From assembly GCF_003236305.1 (NCBI RefSeq), contig NZ_POTX01000020.1:1-44346 (forward strand): 44,346 bases of DNA, in the 5' to 3' direction. The translations under genes and the position numbers were made by a program. This DNA comes from Micromonospora endophytica. GTDB lineage: Bacteria > Actinomycetota > Actinomycetes > Mycobacteriales > Micromonosporaceae. Under the pieces are notes generated by a model. The model was not told the DNA's origin, ran no database searches, and was given only the letters and a program-made list of their open reading frames with translations. Of this stretch, positions 36,259 through 44,346 are shown piece by piece (the first letter of the stretch is position 1; each line of letters opens with the position of its first letter).

Positions 36259-38307
36259 TCACTCCCCCGGGGTCGACTTGGCGATCTGCATCAGGAACTC
36301 GATGTTGGTACGAGACTGCTTGAGCCGGTCCAGCAGGAGGTCGAGCGAGGCCTGCGAGTCCAGCGAGTGCAGCACCTTGCGGAGCTTGTGGATGATGGCC
36401 AGCTCCTCCGGCGCGAGCAGGATCTCTTCCTTACGGGTGCCGGAAGCGCTGACGTCCACGGCCGGGAAGGTCCGCTTGTCGGCGATCTTCCGGTCCAGCT
36501 TCAGCTCCGCGTTACCGGTGCCCTTGAACTCCTCGAAGATGACCGTGTCCGCCATCGACCCGGTCTCCACCAGCGCGGTGGCGAGGATGGTCAGCGAACC
36601 GCCGTTCTCGATGTTGCGGGCCGCGCCGAGGAAGCGCTTCGGCGGGTAGAGCGCGGTGGAGTCGATACCACCCGACATGATCCGGCCGCTGGCCGGCGCC
36701 GCCAGGTTGTACGACCGGCCCAGCCGGGTCACCGAGTCGAGCAGCACGACCACGTCGTGGCCCAGCTCGACCAGGCGCTTGGCCCGCTCGATCGCCAGCT
36801 CGGCGACGGTGGTGTGGTCCTGCGGCGGACGGTCGAACGTGGCCGCGATGACCTCGCCCTTGACCGAGCGCTGCATGTCGGTGACCTCTTCGGGCCGCTC
36901 GTCCACCAGCACCACCATCAGGTGGCACTCCGGGTTGTTGTGCGTGATCGCGTTCGCGATGGCCTGCAACACCATGGTCTTACCGGCCTTGGGCGGCGAG
37001 ACGATGAGCGCCCGCTGCCCCTTGCCGATCGGCATGACCAGGTCGATCACCCGGGTGGTGAGGATGTGCGGCTCGGTCTCCAGCCGCAGCCGCTCCTGCG
37101 GGTAGAGCGGGGTGAGCTTGTAGAACTCCGGCCGCCGCTTCGCCTCGTCCGGCTCCATCCCGTTGATGGTGTCCAGCCGGACCAGCGGGTTGTACTTGTC
37201 GCGCCGCTGCTCCCCGTCCCGGGCCGCACGCACCGCACCGGTGATCGCGTCACCGCGCCGCAGGCCGTACTTCTTGATCTGGGACATCGACACGTACACG
37301 TCGTTGGCACCGGCCAGGTAGCCGGTGGTCCGTACGAAGGCGTAGTTGTCGAGCACGTCGACGATGCCGGCGACCGGCACGAGGACGTCGTCCTCGCCGA
37401 CCTGCGGCTCACGGCCGCCGTCGCCGCCGGACTCGACCCGGTCGCCCCGACCCCGCCGACGATCCCGGAAACGACTGCGCCGGCTCCGCCGGCCACCGGC
37501 CTCGCCATCGTCATCGCCGTCGTTGTCCCGGTCCGCCCGCTGCCCGCGCTCGTTCCGCTCGCCGCGCTCGGCACGGTCACCGCGGTCGCCGCGCTCGTTC
37601 CGGTCACCGCGCTCGGCACGCTCACCGCGCTCGTTCCGGTCACTGCGCTCGGCGCGCTCAGCACGGTCGCCGCGCTCGTTACGGTCACCCCGCTCGGCAC
37701 GCTCACCCCGCTCGGCACGCTCACCGCGCTCGGCACGGTCACCCCGCTCGGCACGCTCACCGCGCTCGGCACGGTCACCACGCTGGGCCCGTTCGCCACG
37801 CTCGGCGCGCTCGTCCCGCTCACCACGGTCGTCACGCTCGGTGCGATCACGGGTGGCCCGGCTCTCGGCGCGCTCGCCGGTGTCGGCGACGACCTCCTCG
37901 ACGCGCGGCTCCGCCGCGACCGCCCGGGCACGCCGGGTCCGAGGACGTCCTTCGGTCGCGGGTGCCGACTGCTCGGCAGCCCGCCGGTCGGCGCTCGGCT
38001 GCTCAGCGGATTCGCGTACGTCCGCGTGGACCTCCTCGCGGACCGGGGCGGCGGCCGCCGCGACCTCGGCCCGTGGTCGAGGGGCCCCCGCAGCGCCGCC
38101 CTGCCGCTCGGTGATCGCGCTGATCAGCTCGCCCTTGCGCATGCGAGCCGTCCCCGAGATGCCGAGCGACGCGGCCAGGCTCTGCAACTCCGGCAGCAGC
38201 ATCGCCGACAGACCCGTGCCGCTGCGCCGGCGACGGGCAGGGGCAGCTGTGGTGGCATCGCCAGCGACGTTGGAAACATCCGACGTCACGTCGGTGGTGT
38301 CGCTCAA
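36259..38307 (-). CDS. rho: Transcription termination factor Rho with large Arg/Asp/Glu-rich insert
   Basis: Rho is the hexameric RNA translocase that ends transcription. The 682-residue product has an N-terminal SAP-like domain (about 30-70), a long disordered insert (71-305), the cold-shock RNA-binding domain (from ~306) and the RecA-type motor with Walker A PPKAGKT (Lys443) and DSVTRLGRSYN. The insert, present in many high-GC Gram-positive Rhos, is here dominated by tandem RGDRAERGE-type units (about 145-262). It is presumably a nonspecific RNA-binding or phase-separating segment (inference). A 296-base leader precedes the gene, so autoregulation by premature termination is plausible. Confidence 0.97.
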   Translation of the reverse strand: MSDTTDVTSDVSNVAGDATTAAPARRRRSGTGLSAMLLPELQSLAASLGISGTARMRKGELISAITERQGGAAGAPRPRAEVAAAAAPVREEVHADVRESAEQPSADRRAAEQSAPATEGRPRTRRARAVAAEPRVEEVVADTGERAESRATRDRTERDDRGERDERAERGERAQRGDRAERGERAERGDRAERGERAERGERAERGDRNERGDRAERAERSDRNERGERAERGDRNERGDRGDRAERGERNERGQRADRDNDGDDDGEAGGRRSRRSRFRDRRRGRGDRVESGGDGGREPQVGEDDVLVPVAGIVDVLDNYAFVRTTGYLAGANDVYVSMSQIKKYGLRRGDAITGAVRAARDGEQRRDKYNPLVRLDTINGMEPDEAKRRPEFYKLTPLYPQERLRLETEPHILTTRVIDLVMPIGKGQRALIVSPPKAGKTMVLQAIANAITHNNPECHLMVVLVDERPEEVTDMQRSVKGEVIAATFDRPPQDHTTVAELAIERAKRLVELGHDVVVLLDSVTRLGRSYNLAAPASGRIMSGGIDSTALYPPKRFLGAARNIENGGSLTILATALVETGSMADTVIFEEFKGTGNAELKLDRKIADKRTFPAVDVSASGTRKEEILLAPEELAIIHKLRKVLHSLDSQASLDLLLDRLKQSRTNIEFLMQIAKSTPGE
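37522..37875. repeat. Low-complexity repeat within rho
   Basis: Imperfect short tandem units (9-12 bp), read on the minus strand as RGD/RAERGE/RNERGD. The periodicity also produces spurious long frames on the opposite strand. Confidence 0.85.
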
Positions 38308-38603
38308 TGGATTCCTTCCCTCGATAGGCCGGGACTGCCCGGAGTCGAAAATCAGGTGGCCGGGCGGCCTCGGTGCACCCGCCTCGCATGACGCTCTGCG
38401 GGAGTCTGTGACACAGCAGCCGGTCGGTCGCCCGACCCACCAGAGGACCGGTGAGCGGGTTTCGCCGTCTGCGGCGACCAGTGAAGACTGCGGTGCGGCG
38501 TGGGCCTAGGCAGGGATGACGGGGCTTACCGCCGAGAGCTTCGGGGGTGCGCCGACCCGCAGGAGATCGCATGCTTCGCGGCTGTGCTAGGTCTAGAGCG
38601 TAA
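38308..38603. other. Leader region upstream of rho
   Basis: This 296-base gap lies between thrB and rho, both on the minus strand. TTGCCG (38621-38626) and TACGCT (38597-38602), 18 bases apart, are a possible promoter overlapping the thrB end. No gene is seen in the leader. Confidence 0.4.
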
Positions 38604-39548
38604 TCAACTCTTCCGACCTGCGGCAACAGGGTCCCGCTCCGCGTGTCCGAGTCTACCCTGCCCGACCTGCGCGCCGGGCACGTCTATCGCCAACCGCAGA
38701 ACCTGCCAATTTGTTCCTGGATCGAAGCCTTCCGGCAGCTCAGACAGGGCGAGCACGGTCGGACCGGCACCACTGACCACGGCCGCCACAGCAGCCCCAC
38801 GCAGCCGCTCGACCAGGGCTGCGGTTTCCGGCATCCCCGGCGCACGGTAGTGCTGATGCAACCGGTCGAGGGTAGCCGGCAGCAACAGCGCCGGTTGCGT
38901 GGTCAGCGCGTGCACCAGCAACGCCGCCCGGCCGGCGGTGAACGCGGCGTCGCCGTGCGGCACGCTGGCCGGCAGTGCCGCGCGCGCGACGGCGGTCAGG
39001 CCACGCTCGGCGGGGATCAGCACTGTCGGGTGTACTCCGTCGGCCACCGGCAGCGACACCGCCTGCGCGCCGGCCGGCTCCGTCCAGGCCACCGTGAAGC
39101 CGCCGAGCAGGCAGGGCGCCACATTGTCGGGGTGCCCCTCGATCCGCGCGGCCAACCGCAGCACGGCAGCATCGTCGAGCCGGTCCGCCCCGCCGGTCAC
39201 CAGCGCCCGCGCCAGCAACACGCCGGCGACGATGGCCGCCGACGAGGAGCCGAGACCACGGGCCTGCGGGATCCGGTTCACACACTCCACCGCCAGCCCC
39301 GGTGGTTGCCCGCCGAGTTCGTCGAAGGTGGCCCGCATCGCGCGTACCACCAGGTGGTTGTCGTCGACCGGCAGGTCACCGGCACCCTCGCCGGTGACCG
39401 TCACCGTCACGCCGTCCGCTGTCACCTCGGCGGCCACGTCGTCGTAGAGCGCGAGGGCGAGGCCCAGCGCGTCGAAGCCGGGCCCCAGGTTCGCGCTGGT
39501 GGCGGGGACCCGGACCCGGACCGGACCGGCGGCGAAGGTGGTTGACAC
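38604..39548 (-). CDS. thrB: Homoserine kinase
   Basis: ThrB phosphorylates homoserine in threonine synthesis. The 314-residue GHMP-family kinase has VRVRVPATSANLGPGFD near the start and the ATP-binding RGLGSSSAA motif (in IPQARGLGSSSAAIVAG). GTG 39548 is preferred because TAGCAT lies seven bases upstream; ATG 39557 would overlap that box. thrC, which precedes thrB in M. tuberculosis, is not in the window. An MFS transporter gene lies upstream instead, so the usual thr operon is broken. Confidence 0.94.
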   Translation of the reverse strand: MSTTFAAGPVRVRVPATSANLGPGFDALGLALALYDDVAAEVTADGVTVTVTGEGAGDLPVDDNHLVVRAMRATFDELGGQPPGLAVECVNRIPQARGLGSSSAAIVAGVLLARALVTGGADRLDDAAVLRLAARIEGHPDNVAPCLLGGFTVAWTEPAGAQAVSLPVADGVHPTVLIPAERGLTAVARAALPASVPHGDAAFTAGRAALLVHALTTQPALLLPATLDRLHQHYRAPGMPETAALVERLRGAAVAAVVSGAGPTVLALSELPEGFDPGTNWQVLRLAIDVPGAQVGQGRLGHAERDPVAAGRKS

Positions 39549-39555
39549 GCGCCCC

Positions 39556-39561
39556 ATGCTA
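39556..39561 (-). promoter_or_regulatory. Putative -10 box for thrB
   Basis: TAGCAT is seven bases from GTG 39548. An 11-bp direct repeat (GCACCACCCGC) lies upstream at 39585 and 39618, 33 bp apart. Confidence 0.4.
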
Positions 39562-39639
39562 GGGCCCGCGACCGGTGGCACGGCGCACCACCCGCCCTCA
39601 GGACCGCCGGAACACCGGCACCACCCGCTCTGCGGGCCG

Positions 39640-40884
39640 TCACGCCACCGGCGTGCCGTGCGCTTCGGTGGCCGGCGCGGTGAGCGAGAGCCGCCGGGTG
39701 GCGATCCGCCAGCCGATCGCGTACACCAGGGTGACCAGGCCGCAGCCGGCGAGCACGACCCGCTCGTCCACCACGTCCACCACGCTGGCCACCACCAGTT
39801 GGCTGACCGAGATCGCCAGGGTCGCCAGCATCATGTCGGTGGCGAAGACCCGTCCCCGCAACCGGTCCGGCACCTCCCCCTGCAACGCGAAGTTGGACAT
39901 CACCCAGTTGCCGCCACCGGCGAAGTGCGCCACGAAGACCAGCACCAGCACCAGCGGGAACCAGGGTGCCGCCGCGGTGCCGAGGTAGGCCAACCCGTAC
40001 GCCGACATGGACAGTGCCAGCCCCGGCAGCAGCCACGCGCGGTTGGTCAACACCCGACGCATCAGGATCGGACCGAACAGGGCACCCGCGCCGCGTACCG
40101 CGAACAGCAGGCCGGCGCCGAGCGGACCGACCGCGTACGCCGCGGCGAGCAGCGGGAAGACGGTGAGCACCCCGTTGCCCAGGCCCACCGCCGACTTCAC
40201 AGTGACCAGCGCCAGCACCCGCGGGCGGTGCCCGATGTAGCCGAGCGCCTCGCGGACGGCCGCCCAGGTCTGCGGCGTCGCCGCGCCGCGCTCCCGGGGT
40301 GCCTGCAACGGCCGGCGGATGCGCGTGGCCAGGCCCGCGGCACCGATCAGCGCCACCGCACCCACCCAGAAGCAGACGTACGGCCCGGCGGCGGCGCTGA
40401 GCACGCCACCGAGCGACGCGCCGACGATCGTCATCGTGCCCCAGGCCGACCCGGCCACCGCGTTGCCCGCGGCCAACTCCTCCGCGTCGAGCACGTTGGG
40501 CAGCCCGGCCTGCGCGGCCGGGGAGTAGAACGCCTTGGCCACCGCGACCACCCCGATGCCGAGCAGGGCCAGCCAGGCCGTGCCGGCGTCGCGGACCCCG
40601 AGCAGCAGCAGCACGCCGACCAGCGCGGCGACGTTCGCCACGATCATGATCTTGCGACGGTCGAACCGGTCCGCGATGGTGCCGGTGTACGGCAACAGCA
40701 GCGCCACGATGCCGGTGTCCACGGCGAGCACCAGCGCGCCCCACACCCCACTACCGGTCAGGCTCGGCAGCAGCACCAGCAACGGCACCATGACGAACCA
40801 GTCGGCCCCGAACACCACCAACTGGGCGAGGAACAGGTTGCGGAAGTCCCGGTTGCGGGTGATCACGGAGAGGGTGGACGCCAC
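39640..40884 (-). CDS. MFS transporter
   Basis: This 414-residue major facilitator has 12 predicted membrane helices and a motif-A-like loop after the second (DRFDRRKIMI). It resembles the drug/macrolide-type exporters such as those with enterobactin exporter (EntS)-like architecture, but the substrate is not visible. The frame opens with ATG 40896, yet GTG 40884 is preferred because TATGGT at 40897-40892 overlaps the ATG and lies seven bases before the GTG, matching the leaderless pattern of other genes here. Confidence 0.88.
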   Translation of the reverse strand: MASTLSVITRNRDFRNLFLAQLVVFGADWFVMVPLLVLLPSLTGSGVWGALVLAVDTGIVALLLPYTGTIADRFDRRKIMIVANVAALVGVLLLLGVRDAGTAWLALLGIGVVAVAKAFYSPAAQAGLPNVLDAEELAAGNAVAGSAWGTMTIVGASLGGVLSAAAGPYVCFWVGAVALIGAAGLATRIRRPLQAPRERGAATPQTWAAVREALGYIGHRPRVLALVTVKSAVGLGNGVLTVFPLLAAAYAVGPLGAGLLFAVRGAGALFGPILMRRVLTNRAWLLPGLALSMSAYGLAYLGTAAAPWFPLVLVLVFVAHFAGGGNWVMSNFALQGEVPDRLRGRVFATDMMLATLAISVSQLVVASVVDVVDERVVLAGCGLVTLVYAIGWRIATRRLSLTAPATEAHGTPVA

Positions 40885-40891
40885 GGAGCGG

Positions 40892-40897
40892 ACCATA
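40892..40897 (-). promoter_or_regulatory. Putative -10 box for the MFS gene
   Basis: TATGGT on the minus strand, seven bases before GTG 40884. Confidence 0.4.
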
Positions 40898-40937
40898 CCC
40901 GTCGGCCGTCGACGGCGGAGTCGGCGCGCGGACAGCC

Positions 40938-40973
40938 GACGCCCCCGGCGGGTCGGTACCCACCGGGGGCGTC
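40938..40973 (-). terminator. Hairpin terminator after the RND gene
   Basis: GACGCCCCCGG (40938-40948) and CCGGGGGCGTC (40963-40973) pair, continued by GGGT/ACCC with a CGGT loop. It starts 13 bases after the RND stop. Confidence 0.85.
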
Positions 40974-40985
40974 ACGCCGGACCGG

Positions 40986-43900
40986 TCAGCTGGTGGGCGG
41001 GAACGGCGAGTTGCGGCTCTTGGGCAGCCGGAGCACCTCGAACTGGTCGGTGCCGTCCACGAGCGCGCCCGAGGGCGCCGCCGGCACCGGGCGGCTCTCC
41101 GGCGTACGGTCACCGGCCGGGGCGGTCGTCGGGTCGGCCGCGTCCGGCTCGCTGTCGGCGCGGTCCCGGTCGGTCTGCTCGCCGGGCGGCCGCTCGTCGG
41201 CGGGCGCCGCGCCGCGACGCCGGGACCGCAGCGCGCCCTTGGTGTCCTCCACCATGGCGTACAACGTGGGCACCAGGACCAGGGTGAGCAGGGTGGAGCT
41301 GAGCAACCCTCCGATCACCACGATCGCCAGCGGCCGGGAGATGAAACCACCCTCGCCGGTGAGCCCGAAAGCCATCGGCGTCAACGCGAAGATGGTGGCG
41401 ATGGCGGTCATCAGGATCGGGCGCAGCCGGTGCCGGCCCCCCTCGATCACCGCCTCCCGTACCCCGAGCCCCTGGGCCCGGTACTGGTTGACCAGGTCCA
41501 GCAGCACGATCGCGTTCGTCACCACGATGCCGACGAGCATCAGCACGCCGATCAGCGCCGGCACGCTCAGCGCGGTGCCGCTGACCAGCAGCAGGGCGAC
41601 CGCGCCGGTGGCCGCGAACGGGATGGACACCAGCAGGATCAGCGCCTGCACCATGCTCCGGAACGTGGCCATCATGATCAGGAAGACGATCGCGATCGCG
41701 GCCAGCACCGCCAGGCCCAGGTCGGCGAAGGTCTCCTGCTGCTCGGCGCTGACCCCGCCGAGGGTGAGCGTGGCGCCCGGCACCTCGATCGCGTCGAGAC
41801 GGCTCTGCAACTCGGTGCTGATCGCGCCGAGGTCGGAGCCGGTGACCGTGCCGGTCACCGAGACACTGCGCTCGCCGTCGATCCGGCGCACCTGCTGCGG
41901 CCCCTCGGTCTCGGTGACCTCGGCCAAGGCGTCCAGCCGCACCGGGCCGACCGGCAGGGCCTTCAGCTCCTCCACCGTCACCGGCGGCTGCGCCGACAGG
42001 CGCAGCACCACGTCCCGGGTGCCGCCGTCGAGGCTGAGCTGGCCCACCGGCGTACCGCGGAACGCCTGCCCCACGAGTTCACCCACCGCGGCCTCGGTGA
42101 GCCCGGCCCGGCTGGCGGCGGTCCGGTCGACAGTCACGTCGATCCGCGGCACCCGGTCGGCCAGGGTGGTCGAGACGTCCTCGACGCCCTCGATGCCGGC
42201 CAGTGCCGCCTGCGCCTGCTCGGCCGCGCGGGTCAGCGCCTCCTGGTCGGCGGCGCGGACCACCACCGCGATCTCGTTGGCGGACGCACCGCCCTGCCCG
42301 GCCGGGAAGGTGATCTCGCCGGTCTCGGGCCCGAGCTGCGCCAACCGCTCCCGCAGCAGGTCACGCATCTCGACCGCGTCGGTGTCGCCGCCGAGTCGTA
42401 GCGCGTAACTGGCCACGTTGTTGCCGGCACTGCCGGCCCACGGCGTGTCCCCACCACCGGCGGTCACCTGGTACGACTCCACGCCGGGGGTGTCGGCCAG
42501 CACCGCCTCCACGCGCCGCGCCGCCGCGTCGGTGCCGGCCAGCCCGGTGCCGACCGGCAACTCCTGCCGGATGTTGAGGGTGTCCTGGCCGGAGTCGTCG
42601 AGGAAGTTGGTCTCCAGTTGCCGGGCCAGGCCGAAGGTGCCGGCCAGCACCAACAGGCCGGCGGCCACTGTCGCCCAGCGGTACGCGCGCCGGCCGGTGG
42701 CGAACCGGATCACCGGAAGGTAGGCCCGCTGCAACGGGCTGCGCAGCTCCCGCTGCTCGGCGGCGCGCCGGATCGCCGCACCGTCGGCCCCGGTCACCGG
42801 CTTGAGGAACCAGTACGCGAGCACCGGCACCACCGTCAGCGAGACCAGCAGCGAGGCGAGCAGCGCCACCGTGACGGTGATCGCGAACGGCGCGAAGAGC
42901 TGGCCGACGAAGCCGCCGACGAGGGCGATCGGGGCGAAGACCGCCACCGTGGTCAGGGTGGACGCGGTGACCGCACCGGCCACCTCGCGGACCGCGGTGA
43001 GGATCGCCTCCCGTTTCGGCCCGCCGTACGTCAGGTGGCGTTTGATGTTCTCCAGGACCACGATCGAGTCGTCCACCACCCGACCGACGGCGACGGTCAA
43101 CGCGCCGAGGGTGAGCAGGTTGAGCGAGTAGTCGCCGATCCAGAGCGCGAGCAGCGCGACCACCACGGAGAGCGGGATGGAGACCGCGGTGACCACCGTG
43201 GAGCGGATCGACAGCAGGAACACCAGGATGACCACCACGGCCATGATCAGGCCCAGCAGACCCTCGGTGCTCAGCGTCTTGATCGACTTCTCCACGAAGG
43301 GTGCCTGGTCGAGCACGACGGTCAGCTCGGCACCGGTGGCCGCCCGCAGTTCGTCGAGCCGGTCGGCGACCGCGTGCGAGATCTGCACGGCGTTGCCGTC
43401 CGGGTCCGCGGTGACCGCGATGCCCAGGCTCTCCTGACCATTGGTACGGGTGATCGCGGTAGCCGGGGCGAGCTGTTCGGAGACGGTGGCGACGTCACCG
43501 AGCCGGACCGGGCCGGCCTTCTTGACGGGCGGCGCGACGACGATGCCGCGCAGTTCGTCAAGAGTGGTCAGCGGGGCACCGACCTGGACCGGCAGGGTGC
43601 GGGTGCCGTCGACCACGGCGCCGGCCGGCACCGCCACCCCGTTGGCCCGCAACGCGGTCCCGATCGCGGTCGGCTGCACCTTCGCCTTGGCCAGCTTGGC
43701 CGGATCCGGCGTGATCACCACGAGGTCGTCCCGGACACCCGTCAACTCGACGCCGCGGACCCCCTCGATCGCCGCCAGCTCCGGCACCACCGTGTCCCGC
43801 AACTTGCCGGCGAGAGCACGCTCGTCACCGCCGCCGCTGGCGGCCAGCACCACGGCGGGCAGGTCGTCGGTGCTGCCCGCGAAGACCTGCGGGTCGACGC

Positions 43901-44261
43901 TGTCCGGCAGCCGGGTGCGGTTCAGCGCGGCCTGCATCTTGCTGACCACGTCGTCCAGGTCGGTGCCGAACTCGTACTCGACGGTGATGGTGGTCAGACC
44001 CTCGCGGGAGACGGAGGTGACGGTGTCGAGGGCCGGAATGCTCCGCAGGCTGTTCTCGATCGGCTCGGTCACCTGCGCCTCGACCACCTCCGGCGCCGCG
44101 CCGGGGTACGAGGCCACGATGAAGGCGGCGGGAAACTCCAGCGACGGCAGGAGTTGCTGCTTCAGCGACGGTACGGCGTACACACCGAACGCCGTGGTCA
44201 CCACCGCGATGAGGGCTACCAGCCCCCGGTTGGCGAGGCTGAATCTGGCGAGCAGCGACAT
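40986..44261 (-). CDS. RND-family efflux permease (AcrB/HAE1-like)
   Basis: This 1091-residue proton-driven exporter has 12 predicted membrane helices and two large extracytoplasmic loops. The proton-relay aspartates lie in the fourth helix (VGRVVDDSIVVLENIKRHL in part), and the C-terminal half repeats the topology (MLVGIVVTNAIVLLDLVNQ). No membrane fusion protein or outer-membrane channel gene lies nearby, as expected for a Gram-positive relative (SwrC/YerP-type) that must work without a tripartite complex. A ~95-residue Pro/Asp/Arg-rich tail follows the last helix. ATG 44261 is 52 bases from the contig end; AGGAGTGAG lies upstream. Confidence 0.93.
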   Translation of the reverse strand: MSLLARFSLANRGLVALIAVVTTAFGVYAVPSLKQQLLPSLEFPAAFIVASYPGAAPEVVEAQVTEPIENSLRSIPALDTVTSVSREGLTTITVEYEFGTDLDDVVSKMQAALNRTRLPDSVDPQVFAGSTDDLPAVVLAASGGGDERALAGKLRDTVVPELAAIEGVRGVELTGVRDDLVVITPDPAKLAKAKVQPTAIGTALRANGVAVPAGAVVDGTRTLPVQVGAPLTTLDELRGIVVAPPVKKAGPVRLGDVATVSEQLAPATAITRTNGQESLGIAVTADPDGNAVQISHAVADRLDELRAATGAELTVVLDQAPFVEKSIKTLSTEGLLGLIMAVVVILVFLLSIRSTVVTAVSIPLSVVVALLALWIGDYSLNLLTLGALTVAVGRVVDDSIVVLENIKRHLTYGGPKREAILTAVREVAGAVTASTLTTVAVFAPIALVGGFVGQLFAPFAITVTVALLASLLVSLTVVPVLAYWFLKPVTGADGAAIRRAAEQRELRSPLQRAYLPVIRFATGRRAYRWATVAAGLLVLAGTFGLARQLETNFLDDSGQDTLNIRQELPVGTGLAGTDAAARRVEAVLADTPGVESYQVTAGGGDTPWAGSAGNNVASYALRLGGDTDAVEMRDLLRERLAQLGPETGEITFPAGQGGASANEIAVVVRAADQEALTRAAEQAQAALAGIEGVEDVSTTLADRVPRIDVTVDRTAASRAGLTEAAVGELVGQAFRGTPVGQLSLDGGTRDVVLRLSAQPPVTVEELKALPVGPVRLDALAEVTETEGPQQVRRIDGERSVSVTGTVTGSDLGAISTELQSRLDAIEVPGATLTLGGVSAEQQETFADLGLAVLAAIAIVFLIMMATFRSMVQALILLVSIPFAATGAVALLLVSGTALSVPALIGVLMLVGIVVTNAIVLLDLVNQYRAQGLGVREAVIEGGRHRLRPILMTAIATIFALTPMAFGLTGEGGFISRPLAIVVIGGLLSSTLLTLVLVPTLYAMVEDTKGALRSRRRGAAPADERPPGEQTDRDRADSEPDAADPTTAPAGDRTPESRPVPAAPSGALVDGTDQFEVLRLPKSRNSPFPPTS

Positions 44262-44313
44262 CGGCGGGGCTCACTCCTGAGGGAGACGGTCCTGGGGGTA
44301 CGAGCAGTGTGCC

Positions 44314-44346
44314 CTGTCCCTTATACACATCTCCGAGCCCACGAGA
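44314..44346 (-). other. Residual Nextera (Tn5) sequencing adapter, not genomic
   Basis: Reverse complement of the adapter seen at 11-44, cut one base short, with one mismatch at 44319. Genomic sequence ends at about 44313. Confidence 0.96.

Noticed and set aside
37522..37875. CRISPR-like repeat array
   Set aside because: The units are short, contiguous and in frame within rho, with no spacers.
36010..38391. A 793-codon open frame on the plus strand opposite rho
   Set aside because: It is antisense to rho and its repetitive Pro/Leu/Thr content is the shadow of the rho repeat; long open antisense frames are expected at this GC content.
39499..42408. A 969-codon plus-strand frame opposite thrB, the MFS gene and part of the RND gene
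   Set aside because: Runs across three well-supported minus-strand genes and shows no family features.

Overview
The window is high-GC actinobacterial chromosome, most probably Micromonosporaceae. The support is very high GC at third codon positions, many GTG starts, a mycothiol S-conjugate amidase (mca), and two long syntenic blocks that match, from memory, the Mycobacterium tuberculosis Rv1079-Rv1084 and Rv1296-Rv1312 neighbourhoods. Both extreme ends carry untrimmed Illumina Nextera (Tn5) adapter (1-44 and 44314-44346), so genomic sequence runs only from about 45 to 44313.

Left block (45-13933): a truncated HIT-family gene (-); metB, an amidase and ilvA (+); greA and a DUF4307 membrane protein (-); mca and a small membrane protein (+); a membrane GGDEF-EAL protein with both catalytic motifs intact; a thioredoxin-fold DUF255 protein; and purK-purE. 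Middle (13934-16616): a dispersed repeat, a divergent AraC-regulator/quinone-oxidoreductase pair with an operator-like direct repeat, and a small secreted lysozyme-like protein.

ATP synthase block (17117-26841, - strand): an AtpI-like membrane protein, an AtpZ-like protein, atpB-E-F-H-A-G-D, then a strong hairpin, an LCP-family cell-wall gene, and only then atpC and a DUF2550 gene. Next come a divergent SDR-DUF2867 gene whose last codons lie inside a second copy of the dispersed repeat, a class A penicillin-binding protein, a low-molecular-weight phosphatase, tsaC and prmC. An oppositely oriented TPR-GGDEF gene separates prmC from prfA. It is followed by rpmE, rho with a large Arg/Asp/Glu repeat insert, thrB, an MFS transporter and an RND-type exporter.

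Most of the window is conserved core: F1Fo ATP synthase, translation termination and tRNA t6A synthesis, transcription termination and elongation (rho, greA), amino-acid and purine synthesis, and mycothiol detoxification. Accessory material is limited to two c-di-GMP proteins, cell-wall enzymes, the AraC/QOR pair, the exporters and the repeats. I see no phage, IS element, CRISPR array, tRNA, rRNA or biosynthetic cluster. The most interesting signals are non-coding: the paired GGGGCCCCCTGTTAAC-type repeat at two convergent gene ends, a recurrent TANNNT-N6..9-start-codon arrangement suggesting leaderless transcripts, and candidate operators upstream of several genes.
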